NCBI RefSeq assembly: GCF_040256745.1
Contig: NZ_CP138335.1
Span: 1,922,001 to 1,986,000 of the forward strand
From: Scrofimicrobium sp. R131
GTDB lineage: Bacteria; Actinomycetota; Actinomycetes; Actinomycetales; Actinomycetaceae
DNA length: 64,000 nt
Direction: 5' to 3'
Of this stretch, positions 32,662 through 41,602 are shown one piece after another. The notes under the pieces are model-generated. The model saw only the letters and a program-made list of their open reading frames with translations, was not told where the DNA came from and searched no databases. Within the stretch, counting starts at the first letter, position 1. Every line of letters starts with the position of its first letter. The translations under genes were made by a program, and so were the position numbers.

Positions 32662-33770
32662 GCCTTCTTCATTGAAACCAAGACCGGCTCGGGTACCAGC
32701 TGTACCCCAAATTTATCCGCCACCCGCCGCTGAATCTCGGTGGCCAGCGCCATCACATCGGTGGCTTTGGCGCCGCCGCGGTTGGTGAGCGCCAACACGT
32801 GCTTGGTTGACAGGCTGGCCGGCGCGCCCGCGGGATACCCCTTGGAGAAACCGGCGTGGGCGATCAGCCAGGCTGCCGACAGCTTGACCAGGCCCGGCAC
32901 GACCGGGGCCTTCCCGGCAATTGAGTTCACCAGCGAGCGCTGCTCAACCGGGAAGCGGGGCGCGTCCGCGGGCAGCTCCACCGCCTCGTCCACAATCGGG
33001 TTGGTGAAGAACGAGCCGGCGGACCAGGTGTCGTGGTCGCTGGGGTCCAGCACCATCCCCTTGGACCGGCGCAGGTCCAGCACGGCTTCGCGCACGCGCG
33101 CGCTGGGGGCCCGCTCCCCCAGGTTGATTCCAAGGTGGTCGGCCAACTCGCGATAGCGGACCGGAGATGAGAGCGAGGCGTTTCGCAGCTGGAACTCGGC
33201 CTCCAGCACCACCCAGCGGCCCGTCGGCCCCCAGAGGCGCCCGCCCCCGGCTCGTTCACTAACCAGGGAGCGTTTCAGGACCGAGTCGCGGTAGCCCAGG
33301 TGCAGGTCAAACAGGGCGAGCTGCTCGATCCGGCCGGTGAGGCGATCCAGCACCCGGACGGAGGCCAGCGTCTCCGCCACCTCCTGGCCGTAGGCACCGA
33401 TGTTCTGGACCGGGGCTGCCCCCACGGTCCCGGGGATCCCGGCCAGCGCCTCCACGCCCATCCAGTCCTGCTGGACGCAGTAGGCGGAGAAGTCATCCCA
33501 GTTAGTCCCGGCACTGACCCGGACGGAGTTGCCCCCGCACCCGGAGGAGTCGACCACGGCGATGTCCTGACTCAGGTCGCGAATCACCACGCCGGGGAAG
33601 CCCTCATCGGCCACCAGCAGGTTTGAGCCGCCCCCGAGGACCAGCACCGGCTGACCCTCCCGGTCGGCCGTCCGCACCGCCTCAGCGAGCTCCTGGGGGC
33701 CGTTAACGTCGACCAGCGACCCGGCGGGTCCCCCGATCCGGAACGTAGTCAGTTCAGCCAGATTAGTCAT
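32658..33770 (-). CDS. murB: UDP-N-acetylenolpyruvoylglucosamine reductase
   Basis: 370-aa FAD enzyme making UDP-N-acetylmuramate, second committed step of peptidoglycan precursor synthesis. FAD-binding 'VLGGGSNLLVADEGFPG', 'GIPGTVGAAPVQNIGAYG' and the catalytic Ser in 'WSAGSFFTNPIV' are present; 'AAWLIAHAGFSKGYP' marks the C-terminal domain. Start set to the ATG of 33770: homology begins there and GATAAT (33777-33782, minus) lies 6 nt upstream, suggesting a leaderless mRNA. A start 6 residues earlier is possible. In other actinobacteria murB follows thrT-metT-rpmG, as here. Confidence 0.93.
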   Translation of the reverse strand: MTNLAELTTFRIGGPAGSLVDVNGPQELAEAVRTADREGQPVLVLGGGSNLLVADEGFPGVVIRDLSQDIAVVDSSGCGGNSVRVSAGTNWDDFSAYCVQQDWMGVEALAGIPGTVGAAPVQNIGAYGQEVAETLASVRVLDRLTGRIEQLALFDLHLGYRDSVLKRSLVSERAGGGRLWGPTGRWVVLEAEFQLRNASLSSPVRYRELADHLGINLGERAPSARVREAVLDLRRSKGMVLDPSDHDTWSAGSFFTNPIVDEAVELPADAPRFPVEQRSLVNSIAGKAPVVPGLVKLSAAWLIAHAGFSKGYPAGAPASLSTKHVLALTNRGGAKATDVMALATEIQRRVADKFGVQLVPEPVLVSMKKA

Positions 33771-33795
33771 GGGTACATTATCCCCCAAAGCACAA

Positions 33796-33820
33796 AGCCC
33801 CGACCACTGGGGTCGGGGCT
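33796..33820 (-). terminator. Terminator after rpmG
   Basis: 10-bp perfect stem AGCCCCGACC / GGTCGGGGCT with 5-nt loop, 14 bp after the rpmG stop; on the minus strand it is followed by TTGTGCTTT. Confidence 0.75.
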
Positions 33821-33833
33821 GGCAGAACTGCGA

Positions 33834-34004
33834 CTAGCGAGTTTCGCGGTGCAGAGTCGAAGCGTTACACCTGGGGCAGTACTTCTTCATCTCCAGGCGA
33901 TCCGGGGTGTTCCGCCGGTTCTTCTTGGTGATGTAGTTACGCTCTTTGCACTGCGTGCAGGCCAGAGTGATCTTCGGACGAATATCCTTCGAGTTGCTTG
34001 CCAC
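33834..34004 (-). CDS. rpmG: 50S ribosomal protein L33 (zinc-ribbon form)
   Basis: 56-aa protein beginning '[19 protein letters not shown]' and ending '[19 protein letters not shown]'. The two CxxC pairs (CTQC, CPRC) show the zinc-binding C+ paralogue; many actinobacteria also keep a zinc-free copy under Zur control. GTG start with GAGGAA 7 nt upstream. Located after tRNA-Thr and tRNA-Met, the conserved actinobacterial arrangement. Confidence 0.95.
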   Translation of the reverse strand: MASNSKDIRPKITLACTQCKERNYITKKNRRNTPDRLEMKKYCPRCNASTLHRETR

Positions 34005-34149
34005 TGTCGTTCCTCACGTTTTCACTTTGATCCAGCCTGAACTAGAACCTTGCTGGCGTGTTACTGACACGATTACCTCATGAGAGGCTATCATGCACGG
34101 CAGCCCAAACCAAGGAATTTTTGATGGGATTACTGCCACATCGAAGAGC

Positions 34150-34181
34150 ATTTGGCGAGCCCCAAGAGGGACCCGCCAAAT
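34150..34181 (-). other. Large stem-loop between tRNA-Met and rpmG
   Basis: ATTTGGCG / CGCCAAAT 8-bp outer stem with an inner GGG/CCC helix and AAGA-type loop, 10 bp downstream of the tRNA-Met 3' end. Without a T-run; could be a terminator, an RNase processing site for the tRNA-rpmG transcript, or an rpmG leader element. Confidence 0.6.
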
Positions 34182-34191
34182 TGCATATCGG

Positions 34192-34265
34192 TAGCGGGGG
34201 CGGGACTCGAACCCGCGACCTTACGATTATGAGTCGTACGCTCTAACCGGCTGAGCTACCCCGCC
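34192..34265 (-). tRNA. tRNA-Met (CAU)
   Basis: 74-nt cloverleaf read on the minus strand: acceptor GGCGGGG with CCCCGCT, anticodon loop CTCATAA with CAU, T-loop GTTCGAGTC. No CCA is encoded. Elongator-type 5' end (G1-U72 pair rather than the initiator mismatch), though CAU alone cannot exclude tRNA-Ile2. Confidence 0.93.
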
Positions 34266-34291
34266 GCAGCATTCCCAGCTTGGGATACCAG

Positions 34292-34364
34292 AGCCCCGAA
34301 AGGGAATTGAACCCTTGACCTTCTCCTTACCATGGAGACGCTCTGCCGACTGAGCTATCGGGGC
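34292..34364 (-). tRNA. tRNA-Thr (GGU)
   Basis: 73-nt cloverleaf: acceptor GCCCCGA / TCGGGGC, anticodon stem TCTCC / GGAGA around GGU, T-arm AGGGTTCAATTCCCT. CCA not encoded. 26 bp upstream of tRNA-Met. Confidence 0.93.
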
Positions 34365-34439
34365 GACGTGAGAACTCTACCGGTCGAAACCGGCCAGTGC
34401 AAACTGGCTGAGAACTCAGTCCAGGACCTCTCGGTCCAG

Positions 34440-34521
34440 TGGCGGAAGAGGGATTTGAACCCCCGAAGCATAACGCGGCTGATTTACAGTCAGCTCCCTT
34501 TGGCCGCTCGGGCATTCCGCC
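34440..34521 (-). tRNA. tRNA-Tyr (GUA)
   Basis: 82-nt class II tRNA with a long variable arm; acceptor GGCGGAA / TTCCGCC, anticodon GUA in a CTGACTGTAAATCAG stem-loop. CCA not encoded. First of the three tRNA genes on this strand. Confidence 0.92.
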
Positions 34522-34625
34522 GTTTGCACCGGGATTACCGGTGCCCGATGAGCGTATCAAAAGTCGCGTCTAAAGTTCCACTTCGCCGACAGTGGCATAC
34601 GCAACGTCGGGCTACACTGGAGCCT

Positions 34626-35120
34626 ATGGCTGACTCATCATTTGACGTGGTTTCAAAACTCGACCGGCAGGAAGTGGACAACGCCGTCAACCAGGCGGCC
34701 AAGGAGGTGTCCCAGCGCTACGACTTTCGCGGGGTGGACGCCTCGATCGAGTTCAAAGGCGACACCATCACGCTGGAAGCCAACACCGCCGAACGGGTCA
34801 ACGCGGTGCTGGATGTGCTCCAGAGCAAGCTGGTGCGCCGCGGGGTGTCGCTGAAGGTCCTGGACCTGGAGGGGCGCGAGCCGCAGGTGTCCGGGAAGAT
34901 TTACCGGCTCCCGATCCCCCTGAGAGAGGGCATCTCCTCAGAGAATGCGAAAAAGATCACCAAGCTGATCCGGGATGAGGGACCTAAGGGCGTAAAAGCG
35001 CAGATCCAGGGCGATGAAGTCCGGGTCTCATCCAAGTCCCGCGACGCCCTGCAGGATGTGATCGCGCTCCTGAAGAACGCGAAGCTGGACGTCGCGCTGC
35101 AGTTCGTGAACTACCGCTGA
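34626..35120 (+). CDS. YajQ-family nucleotide-binding protein
   Basis: 164-aa two-domain protein ('[19 protein letters not shown]', '[14 protein letters not shown]', '[20 protein letters not shown]', 'QFVNYR' end) of the YajQ/UPF0234 family; some homologues bind cyclic di-GMP, while the role in actinobacteria is not known. TACACT (34613-34618) lies 7 nt before the ATG, without a Shine-Dalgarno: probable leaderless mRNA. Its 3' end overlaps htpX by 10 bp on the opposite strand. Confidence 0.92.
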   Translation: MADSSFDVVSKLDRQEVDNAVNQAAKEVSQRYDFRGVDASIEFKGDTITLEANTAERVNAVLDVLQSKLVRRGVSLKVLDLEGREPQVSGKIYRLPIPLREGISSENAKKITKLIRDEGPKGVKAQIQGDEVRVSSKSRDALQDVIALLKNAKLDVALQFVNYR

Positions 35121-35968
35121 GCCTGCGCCCGCAGGCGGGCAATCCGATCCTCCATCGGCGGGTGGGTGGAGAACAGTTTCGCCACCCCCTGGCCCCGGAA
35201 CGGGTTGGCAATCATCATGGATGAGACCGTGTCGTGGGCCGGGTTCGGGGCCATCGGCGCCGCACTCACCCCGCGCTCGATCGTCTCCAGGGCCGAGGCC
35301 AAGCCCAGCGGATCCTGGGTCAGGGTGGCTCCGTCGGCATCGGCCGAGTACTCCCGGGTGCGGGAGATTCCCAGCTGCACCATGGTGGCGGCAATCGGAG
35401 CCAGAATCATCATCAGGAGCCCGGCAATCGGGTTGCCCCCGCGCTCGCGGCCCCCAAAGATGAACGCAAACTGGGCCAGCGACGCAATCAGGCCACCAAT
35501 CGCCGAGGCGACGGAGGCGGTCAGGATGTCGCGGTTGTAGACGTGCATCAGCTCGTGCCCCAGGACCCCGCGCAGCTGGCGCTCGTCCAGCAGCTGCAAG
35601 ATTCCCTCGGTGCAGCAGACAGCCGCGTTCTTCGGGTTCCGCCCGGTGGCAAACGCGTTCGGGGTTTGCGAGGGGGCAATCCAAATGCTCGGGGTGGGCA
35701 TCTCCATGCGGGCGGACAGGTCCTCCACGATGGCGTACAGGCCGGGGGCCTGCTCCCGGGTGACCGGGTAGGCCCGCATCTGACGCAGAGCCAGCTGCGC
35801 CGAGTTCCAGTAGGTGTACAGTGTGGAGGCCAGCCCCAAGCCAGCGAACACCCAAATCCAGGTGGCGCTGCGAGTGGCCCCGGCGATAATGCCCCCCAGG
35901 ATCAGCAGGATTCCCCACATCACCAGGAACAGCACCAGCGTCTTCAGGCTGTTTTCGACCCGTCTCAT
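35111..35968 (-). CDS. htpX: Membrane zinc metalloprotease HtpX
   Basis: 285-aa M48 endopeptidase in membrane protein quality control. Two N-terminal membrane segments, zinc motif HExxH in '[13 protein letters not shown]' (about 139-151), further membrane segments, third ligand Glu in '[10 protein letters not shown]', and '[14 protein letters not shown]' near the end. The start overlaps the fprA stop by 4 nt (35965-35968), so the two are co-translated. Synteny with yajQ and the menaquinone genes is also seen in Mycobacterium. Confidence 0.93.
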   Translation of the reverse strand: MRRVENSLKTLVLFLVMWGILLILGGIIAGATRSATWIWVFAGLGLASTLYTYWNSAQLALRQMRAYPVTREQAPGLYAIVEDLSARMEMPTPSIWIAPSQTPNAFATGRNPKNAAVCCTEGILQLLDERQLRGVLGHELMHVYNRDILTASVASAIGGLIASLAQFAFIFGGRERGGNPIAGLLMMILAPIAATMVQLGISRTREYSADADGATLTQDPLGLASALETIERGVSAAPMAPNPAHDTVSSMMIANPFRGQGVAKLFSTHPPMEDRIARLRAQAQR

Positions 35969-37437
35969 TGCTTGTAACCCGTGTAGTCGTCGAAGCGTTC
36001 GGGGGCGCTCGGCTTGCCCAGCTCGCCCGGTTCGCCGATGAGCGTCTCCGGCCGGCCCTCGCCGCGCGCAATCGTGGTCATCGCCAGGCGCGACACCACC
36101 TTGACCCGCTCCCGGATCCCCCCGGTCCGCGGCAGTTCACCAAACTCAGAACCGAGCTCCCGCTCGTAGGCGTCCAGCATCTCCCAGCCGTCCCAGGTCA
36201 CCACCGGCACCCCGCGGGCCTCCAGCATGGCCAGCAGCTGCTCGGGCGAGCCGGTGGAGGTCAGCACCCCCGCCTCGGCGTCGGCCACCAGGTTGGCGAT
36301 GGTCTCCTGGGCGTCGGACTTGGTGGACCCGATCAGCCCCACCGGGCCGCGCTTGATCCAACCGGTGGCGTACAGGGCCGGAATCACCTCGTGTGAGCCC
36401 GGCTCCTCCAGCACCCGTCCCCCAGCGTTCGGGACCACCCCGCGAACCGGGTCGAACGGGGCGCCGTCAATCGGCGAAGAGTAGTAGCCGACCGCCCGGT
36501 AGACGGCCTGCACCGGCCACTCGTGGAACACGCCGGTGCCGCGGACGTTGCCGTCCCCCACCAGCTCGGTTCGTTCGGTGCGCAGGGCCCGGACGTTGCC
36601 GTCCTCGTCCGCCAGAATCTCCACCGGCGCCTCGAACAGGTGCAGGTGGATCCGGCGGGAAGCCTGGTGCTTCTCCGGGTCGACCGACGCGTACTGGGTC
36701 AGGGTCTTGACCACCTGCCGCTGCTGGTTAGAGCTGCGCAGGGCCTCCTCCGACCCCTCGTCAAAGTCGAAGTCTTCCTCTGAGATGATCAGGTCGACGT
36801 CCGGCACCTTGCCCAGTTCCCGCAGTTCCAGCGGGGTGAACTTGACCTGAGCCGGACCGCGGCGCCCAAAAATGTGAACGTCGGTGACCGGGTTGGCCAC
36901 CAACCCCTCGTACACGTTCGGCGGAATCTCCGTCGGCAGCAAATCCTCCGGATGCTTGGCCAGGATCCGGGAGATGTCCAGCGCCACGTTGCCCACCCCG
37001 AGGACCGCCACCTCCTTGGCGTTCAGCGGCCAGGTGCGCGGGTAGTCCGGGTTGCCGTCGTACCAGGAGACAAAGTCGGCGGCCCCGTAGGACTGGGGCA
37101 GGCCGATCCCGGGAATGTCCAGGGGCGCGTCGCGGTCGGCCCCGGTCGCAATAATGACCGCGTCGTAGTTCTCTTCCAGCTCGGCAAACGACACGTCCAG
37201 GCCCACCTCGACGTTGCCGAGCAGGCGAATGTCCCCGCGCTGCAGGATCTTGTAGAGGGCGACGATGATCTGTTTGATGCGCGGATGGTCGGGGGCGACG
37301 CCGTAGCGGACCAGACCGTAGGGAGCGGGAAGCCGCTCAAACAGGTCGATCGAAACGTCTAATCCCGATTTGGACAGAATATCCGAAGCGTAGATTCCCG
37401 CCGGTCCGGCGCCAACGACTGCCACTTTCAGGTTCAC
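35965..37437 (-). CDS. fprA: FAD-dependent ferredoxin/adrenodoxin-NADP+ reductase, FprA-like
   Basis: 490-aa flavoprotein moving electrons between NADPH and ferredoxin-type carriers. FAD Rossmann motif 'VAVVGAGPAGIYASDIL', 'LPAPYGLVRYGVAPDHPRIK', NADP-binding 'VAVLGVGNVALDISRIL' and 'GWIKRGPVGLIGSTKSDAQET' are characteristic of adrenodoxin-reductase homologues. C-terminal ~30 residues form a variable tail. GTG start at 37437; TAGAAT at 37471-37476 (minus) is a candidate -10 giving a short leader. First gene of the fprA-htpX pair. Confidence 0.9.
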   Translation of the reverse strand: MNLKVAVVGAGPAGIYASDILSKSGLDVSIDLFERLPAPYGLVRYGVAPDHPRIKQIIVALYKILQRGDIRLLGNVEVGLDVSFAELEENYDAVIIATGADRDAPLDIPGIGLPQSYGAADFVSWYDGNPDYPRTWPLNAKEVAVLGVGNVALDISRILAKHPEDLLPTEIPPNVYEGLVANPVTDVHIFGRRGPAQVKFTPLELRELGKVPDVDLIISEEDFDFDEGSEEALRSSNQQRQVVKTLTQYASVDPEKHQASRRIHLHLFEAPVEILADEDGNVRALRTERTELVGDGNVRGTGVFHEWPVQAVYRAVGYYSSPIDGAPFDPVRGVVPNAGGRVLEEPGSHEVIPALYATGWIKRGPVGLIGSTKSDAQETIANLVADAEAGVLTSTGSPEQLLAMLEARGVPVVTWDGWEMLDAYERELGSEFGELPRTGGIRERVKVVSRLAMTTIARGEGRPETLIGEPGELGKPSAPERFDDYTGYKQ

Positions 37438-37521
37438 GGTACTCGATTCACTAGCTAGACGACAGAGGCTATTCTAGTCAGCCCCGAGCCGCTTTGCCGC
37501 CGCGCGTTGGCAGGATCACAG

Positions 37522-38511
37522 CTAGACTTTGCGGTCGACCATCTGCGCTGCAAAAGCCAGCAGCGCGGTCTTCGCCTCCGAATCGGGCAGCGGGGCCAGG
37601 GCGTCCTCGGCCGCTTTCGCCCAGTCGCGGGCCATCTGCCGGGTCTCTTCCAACACCGGGTGGGCGCAGATGGCGTCCACCACCTCGGCCAGCGCCCGAT
37701 CCGAACTCAGGTCGGTGTCCAGCAGGGCCAAAATGCGCTGCGAGTCGGCGTCCTCCCGGCGGCGCAGCAGCAGCACCGGCAGGGTGTCCACCCCTTCGCG
37801 CAGGTCGGTTCCCGGGGTCTTCCCGGACAGCTCCCGCGGGGAGGTCAGGTCCAGGACGTCGTCGGCAATCTGGAAGGCCACACCGATCCGCTCGCCAAAC
37901 TCCTCGACGATCCGGGCGTGCTCTTCGCTGGCGCCACCGTGCATCGCCCCCAGGTAGGCCGCCGCCGCCACCAGGGCGCCGGTCTTGTCGGCCAGTACCT
38001 GCAGGTAGAACTCCACCGGGTCGTCCTGCGCGGTGGGGCCAAAGCTCTCGTTCAGCTGCCCCTCGCACATCCGCTCAAAGATCCGAGCGTGGTAGCTGAC
38101 CGTCTCCGGCCCCAGCTCAGCGGTCAGCAGCGAGGCGCGCGCAAACAGCACGTCGCCCGCCAGGATGGCCCGGTTGTTCCCCCACAGGTGCTGGGCCGAA
38201 TCCACCCCGCGCCGGGTCGGAGCCGAGTCCATCACGTCGTCGTGGTACAGCGACGCCAAATGGGTCATCTCTACCACGACCGCGGCTTTGATCACCTCGT
38301 CGCGCGGCTCGTCCTGGCCCAGCTGGGCACTGACCAGGGTCAGCACCGGCCGCAACCGTTTGCCGCCGGCCGAACTGAGGTGTCCGATCAGCTCGGACAC
38401 GAAGCCGCGGCGAGAGGAGGTGGATTGGACCAGCAAGTTCTCAACATGCTCCATCCCCGCCAGGACACGTTCTTCCAAGGCGGGGACGGAAAGATCAAGC
38501 GCAGTTGTCAC
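37522..38511 (-). CDS. Polyprenyl (all-trans) diphosphate synthase
   Basis: 329-aa trans-isoprenyl diphosphate synthase. First Asp-rich motif 'YHDDVMDSAPTRRG' (about 91) and second 'FQIADDVLDLTS' (about 218) are intact. By context it makes the side chain of menaquinone (hepta- to decaprenyl class; chain length not readable). The GTG start overlaps the nuoN stop by 4 nt, making it the last gene of the complex I operon. The Mycobacterium equivalent, grcC1, also lies beside the men genes and htpX. Confidence 0.9.
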   Translation of the reverse strand: MTTALDLSVPALEERVLAGMEHVENLLVQSTSSRRGFVSELIGHLSSAGGKRLRPVLTLVSAQLGQDEPRDEVIKAAVVVEMTHLASLYHDDVMDSAPTRRGVDSAQHLWGNNRAILAGDVLFARASLLTAELGPETVSYHARIFERMCEGQLNESFGPTAQDDPVEFYLQVLADKTGALVAAAAYLGAMHGGASEEHARIVEEFGERIGVAFQIADDVLDLTSPRELSGKTPGTDLREGVDTLPVLLLRRREDADSQRILALLDTDLSSDRALAEVVDAICAHPVLEETRQMARDWAKAAEDALAPLPDSEAKTALLAFAAQMVDRKV

Positions 38512-40070
38512 GGGAGAGCAATAACTATCTGTGAGAGGACGTCCAGGATCGGTCCGGGCACCACGCCGAGCAGCACGGTCAGGACTGCGGCGATCGCAAT
38601 AGCTGCGGCCGACAGGCCCTCCGAACTCACCACCGTGGTTCCCTCTTCCGGCTCCTGCAGGAACATGTAGGAGATTACCCGGAAATAGAAGACAGCGGTA
38701 GCAGCCGAGGCGACCAGGGCGATTCCGACCAGCCAGCCGAGCCCGCCGCTAATACCGTTGGCGAACACGACGAACTTCCCGACGAAGCCTGAGGTCAGCG
38801 GAATCCCCGCGAAGGAGAGCAGGAACACCAGCATGGCGAGGGCGGTCATGGGCGAACGCTTGCCCAGACCCTTCCACAGACGCAGGTTGGTCGCCTGTCC
38901 CCCGATGTTGCCGTCCGCATCCTTGACGCGGACCACCGTGACCACCCCGAAGGCGCCGATGGTGGCGACGGCGTAGGCCAGCAGGTAGAACGCGATCGAG
39001 CCGGCCGAACCCTTGACCAGGGAGATCACCCCGATCAGCAGGAACCCGGCGTGGGCAATCGAAGAGTAGGCCAGCAGGCGCTTGATGTCCTTCTGGACCA
39101 GACCGCCGACGGTGCCAACCAGGATGGTCAGCGCCGCAATCACGGCGAACAGCATCCGGAAGTCCCACTGCAGCGGGCCGACCACGATCTGGTAGAAGCG
39201 GACCATGGCGCCGAAGGCAGCAATCTTCACCCCGGCGGCCATAAAGCCGGTGATCGAGGTGGGTGCGCCCGTGTAGACGTCCGGAGTCCAGGCGTGGAAC
39301 GGCACCGCCGCCACCTTGAACAGCAGCCCCACCATCACCATGAAGACGCCGACCACCAGCAGCCACTCCATGTTGTTGAAGGCCGGGATACCCGCCGCGA
39401 TCTGCGAGAAGTCCAGGGACCCGCCGGAGTAGCCGAACAGGAGCGCAGCCCCCATCAGGAAGAACCCGGAGGCGAAGGCGCCCAGGATGAAGTACTTCAT
39501 GGCGGCTTCGTGGGACTGGCCGCGCCGACGACGCGAGGTGGCCGCCAGGATGTAGAGCGGCAGCGACATCACTTCGAGGGCCACGAACATGGTCAGGAGC
39601 GACTCGGTGGCCGGGAAGACCATCATGCCCCCGACGGAGAACAGCAGCAGCGGGAAGATTTCCGAGCGCTGGTACTTCTTCGCGATCGACAGGGCTTCCT
39701 CACCGGAGCCGGGACGGTCCGCGGGCTGCGCGGCAAAGTCGCCGTCACCCAGTTCGGTCCGGTCCGCCATCACCAGCATCGCCAGCAGGGCGACCAGCAG
39801 CAGGATCACCTGCAGGCCCACCGACCAGGGGTCGGAAATGTACTGCCCGGTTTGGCTGGAGCCGGCCACGGCCCCCTTCCACTGCAGCGCCGCTGTCACC
39901 AGGCCGGCGATCAGGACCAGGACGGTCCAGACCACGTTGACCCGGCGGCGGCTGCGACGGGGAGCGAAAGCCTCGATCAGGACGCCGACGACGGCTCCAC
40001 CCAGGACCACCACCACCGGCAGCAGAATCATCCAGTCGATCGCCGGAGCGGTGAAGTTTTGTAGGTTCAC
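38508..40070 (-). CDS. nuoN: NADH-quinone oxidoreductase subunit N
   Basis: 520-aa antiporter-like proton-pumping subunit with about 14 membrane helices. Conserved 'EVMSLPLYILAATSRR' with the TM5 glutamate, 'AAVPFHAWTPDVYTGAPT' and 'DIKRLLAYSSIAHAGF' lysine/His region are present. A charged loop at about 110-130 ('ADRTELGDGDFAAQPADR') is an insertion typical of actinobacterial forms. Ends by overlapping the polyprenyl synthase start; 2 bp after nuoM. Confidence 0.95.
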   Translation of the reverse strand: MNLQNFTAPAIDWMILLPVVVVLGGAVVGVLIEAFAPRRSRRRVNVVWTVLVLIAGLVTAALQWKGAVAGSSQTGQYISDPWSVGLQVILLLVALLAMLVMADRTELGDGDFAAQPADRPGSGEEALSIAKKYQRSEIFPLLLFSVGGMMVFPATESLLTMFVALEVMSLPLYILAATSRRRRGQSHEAAMKYFILGAFASGFFLMGAALLFGYSGGSLDFSQIAAGIPAFNNMEWLLVVGVFMVMVGLLFKVAAVPFHAWTPDVYTGAPTSITGFMAAGVKIAAFGAMVRFYQIVVGPLQWDFRMLFAVIAALTILVGTVGGLVQKDIKRLLAYSSIAHAGFLLIGVISLVKGSAGSIAFYLLAYAVATIGAFGVVTVVRVKDADGNIGGQATNLRLWKGLGKRSPMTALAMLVFLLSFAGIPLTSGFVGKFVVFANGISGGLGWLVGIALVASAATAVFYFRVISYMFLQEPEEGTTVVSSEGLSAAAIAIAAVLTVLLGVVPGPILDVLSQIVIALP

Positions 40071-40072
40071 TT

Positions 40073-41593
40073 TCAGTTCCCTTCGTCCACAGTCACGACG
40101 GTCGGTTCAGCCACCTGGGACAGCGAGTTGACCAGCGGGGCGGACCAGATGCCCAGCGCCAGCATGCCCACCAGGAGCGGGGTAATGGCCAGCTTCTGCA
40201 CGCCGTTCAGGTCGGGCGCGTCCTCCAGGTCGGCCCGTTTCGGGCCGGTGAACATCCGCTGGTAGGGCAGCAGGATGTACATGGCAGCCAGCACGATCCC
40301 GAAGACCGCGAAGATGGCCAGCGGAATGTTGACGCTGTAGGTTCCCATCAGGACCAGGTACTCGGGCACGAAGCCGGACAGACCCGGCAGCGCGATCGAG
40401 GCCATCCCGGCAAAGAGCCAGGTCCCGGCCAGGACCGGGGTCACCCGCTGCATCCCGCGGTAACGGGCGATCTCTTGCGAGCCGCCTCGTTCAATCAGGA
40501 AGCCGGAGATGAGGAACAGGGCCGCAATCGACAGGCCGTGCGCCACCATGTAGAACATCGCGCCCGTCAGCGCCACCTGCGAGCCGATGAAGATCCCCAG
40601 CACCATGAACCCGAAGTGGGACACGGAGGTGAAGGACACCAGCCGGAGCAGGTCCTTTTGCCCGTTGGCCGCGAACCCACCCCAGAGGATGGAGACGACC
40701 GCCAGCACCAGAATGGTCCAACGCGAGGCGTAGGCCGCATCCGGCACAAAGGTCAGGCAGAGGACGATCATCCCGAAGGTACCGATCTTGTCCAGGATCC
40801 CCACCAGCAGCACGGAGGTGCCGGGGCGGGCAGCCGCGGCGGTGTCGGGCAGCCAGGTGTGGACCGGGACCATCGGAGCCTTGATCGCGAAGGCGATGAA
40901 GAACGTGATGAAGATGGCCATCTGGATCCCGAACGCCGTCTGCGGCAGGACCGCGGCCAGCGTGTCGTAGCGGAACAGGACCCCGTTGAACCCGGAGTGT
41001 CCCGCCGACGAGTAGATGGTCACCAGCCCGCCCAGCATGGCGAGCCCGCCCACCAGGGAGTAGATCAGGAACTTCATGGCGGCGGCCCGGCGGTTCTCAC
41101 CGGTCCCGTAGCGGCCAATCATGAAGTACAGCGGCAGCAGCATCGCCTCGAAGGCCAGGTAGAAGACCACCACGTCGAAGGCCGCGAAGATGACGATGAT
41201 GAAGGCGTACAGCAGCAGGATCAGTGCGGCGTAGCCCCCTTCAAATCGACGATCGGACGAGGCGGGGGTGGCCAGCAGCACCAGCGGCACCAGGACCGCG
41301 CTCAGGAGGATCATCACCAGGCCGAGCGCGTTCACCGCGAGCGACCAGCTGACGCCGAGCGGGGCAATCCAGCTGGCCGACTCGAACAGCTGGTAGGCCG
41401 AGGCGGCCGTCCAGTCGAACTGGAACGCGACCACAATGGCCAGCACCAGCTCCACCAGGGAGACCGCGATGGCGAACTCGCGTCCCCGCGCCCGCAGGCT
41501 CGGGACGAGCCACAGGAGGAGGGCACCCAGGGCCGGAACGGCCACCAGGATGCTCAGAAGTGGGAACGAGCCCTCAATCATCTGTAATTCCAT
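40073..41593 (-). CDS. nuoM: NADH-quinone oxidoreductase subunit M
   Basis: 506-aa antiporter-like membrane subunit. 'FEAMLLPLYFMIGRYG' holds the essential TM5 Glu, 'KAPMVPVHTWLPDTAAAARP' the broken-helix region and 'KDLLRLVSFTSVSHFGF' the conserved Lys. Fourteen or so membrane helices. 9 bp after nuoL. Confidence 0.95.
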   Translation of the reverse strand: MELQMIEGSFPLLSILVAVPALGALLLWLVPSLRARGREFAIAVSLVELVLAIVVAFQFDWTAASAYQLFESASWIAPLGVSWSLAVNALGLVMILLSAVLVPLVLLATPASSDRRFEGGYAALILLLYAFIIVIFAAFDVVVFYLAFEAMLLPLYFMIGRYGTGENRRAAAMKFLIYSLVGGLAMLGGLVTIYSSAGHSGFNGVLFRYDTLAAVLPQTAFGIQMAIFITFFIAFAIKAPMVPVHTWLPDTAAAARPGTSVLLVGILDKIGTFGMIVLCLTFVPDAAYASRWTILVLAVVSILWGGFAANGQKDLLRLVSFTSVSHFGFMVLGIFIGSQVALTGAMFYMVAHGLSIAALFLISGFLIERGGSQEIARYRGMQRVTPVLAGTWLFAGMASIALPGLSGFVPEYLVLMGTYSVNIPLAIFAVFGIVLAAMYILLPYQRMFTGPKRADLEDAPDLNGVQKLAITPLLVGMLALGIWSAPLVNSLSQVAEPTVVTVDEGN

Positions 41594-41602
41594 GATTCTC
41601 CC

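Noticed and set aside
34192-34521. tRNAs without encoded CCA as pseudogenes
   Set aside because: All stems pair perfectly; actinobacterial tRNAs commonly have CCA added after transcription.
34332-34625. In-frame extension of the YajQ gene back through the tRNA region
   Set aside because: It would translate across tRNA-Thr and tRNA-Tyr antisense; the -10 at 34613 and homology put the start at 34626.
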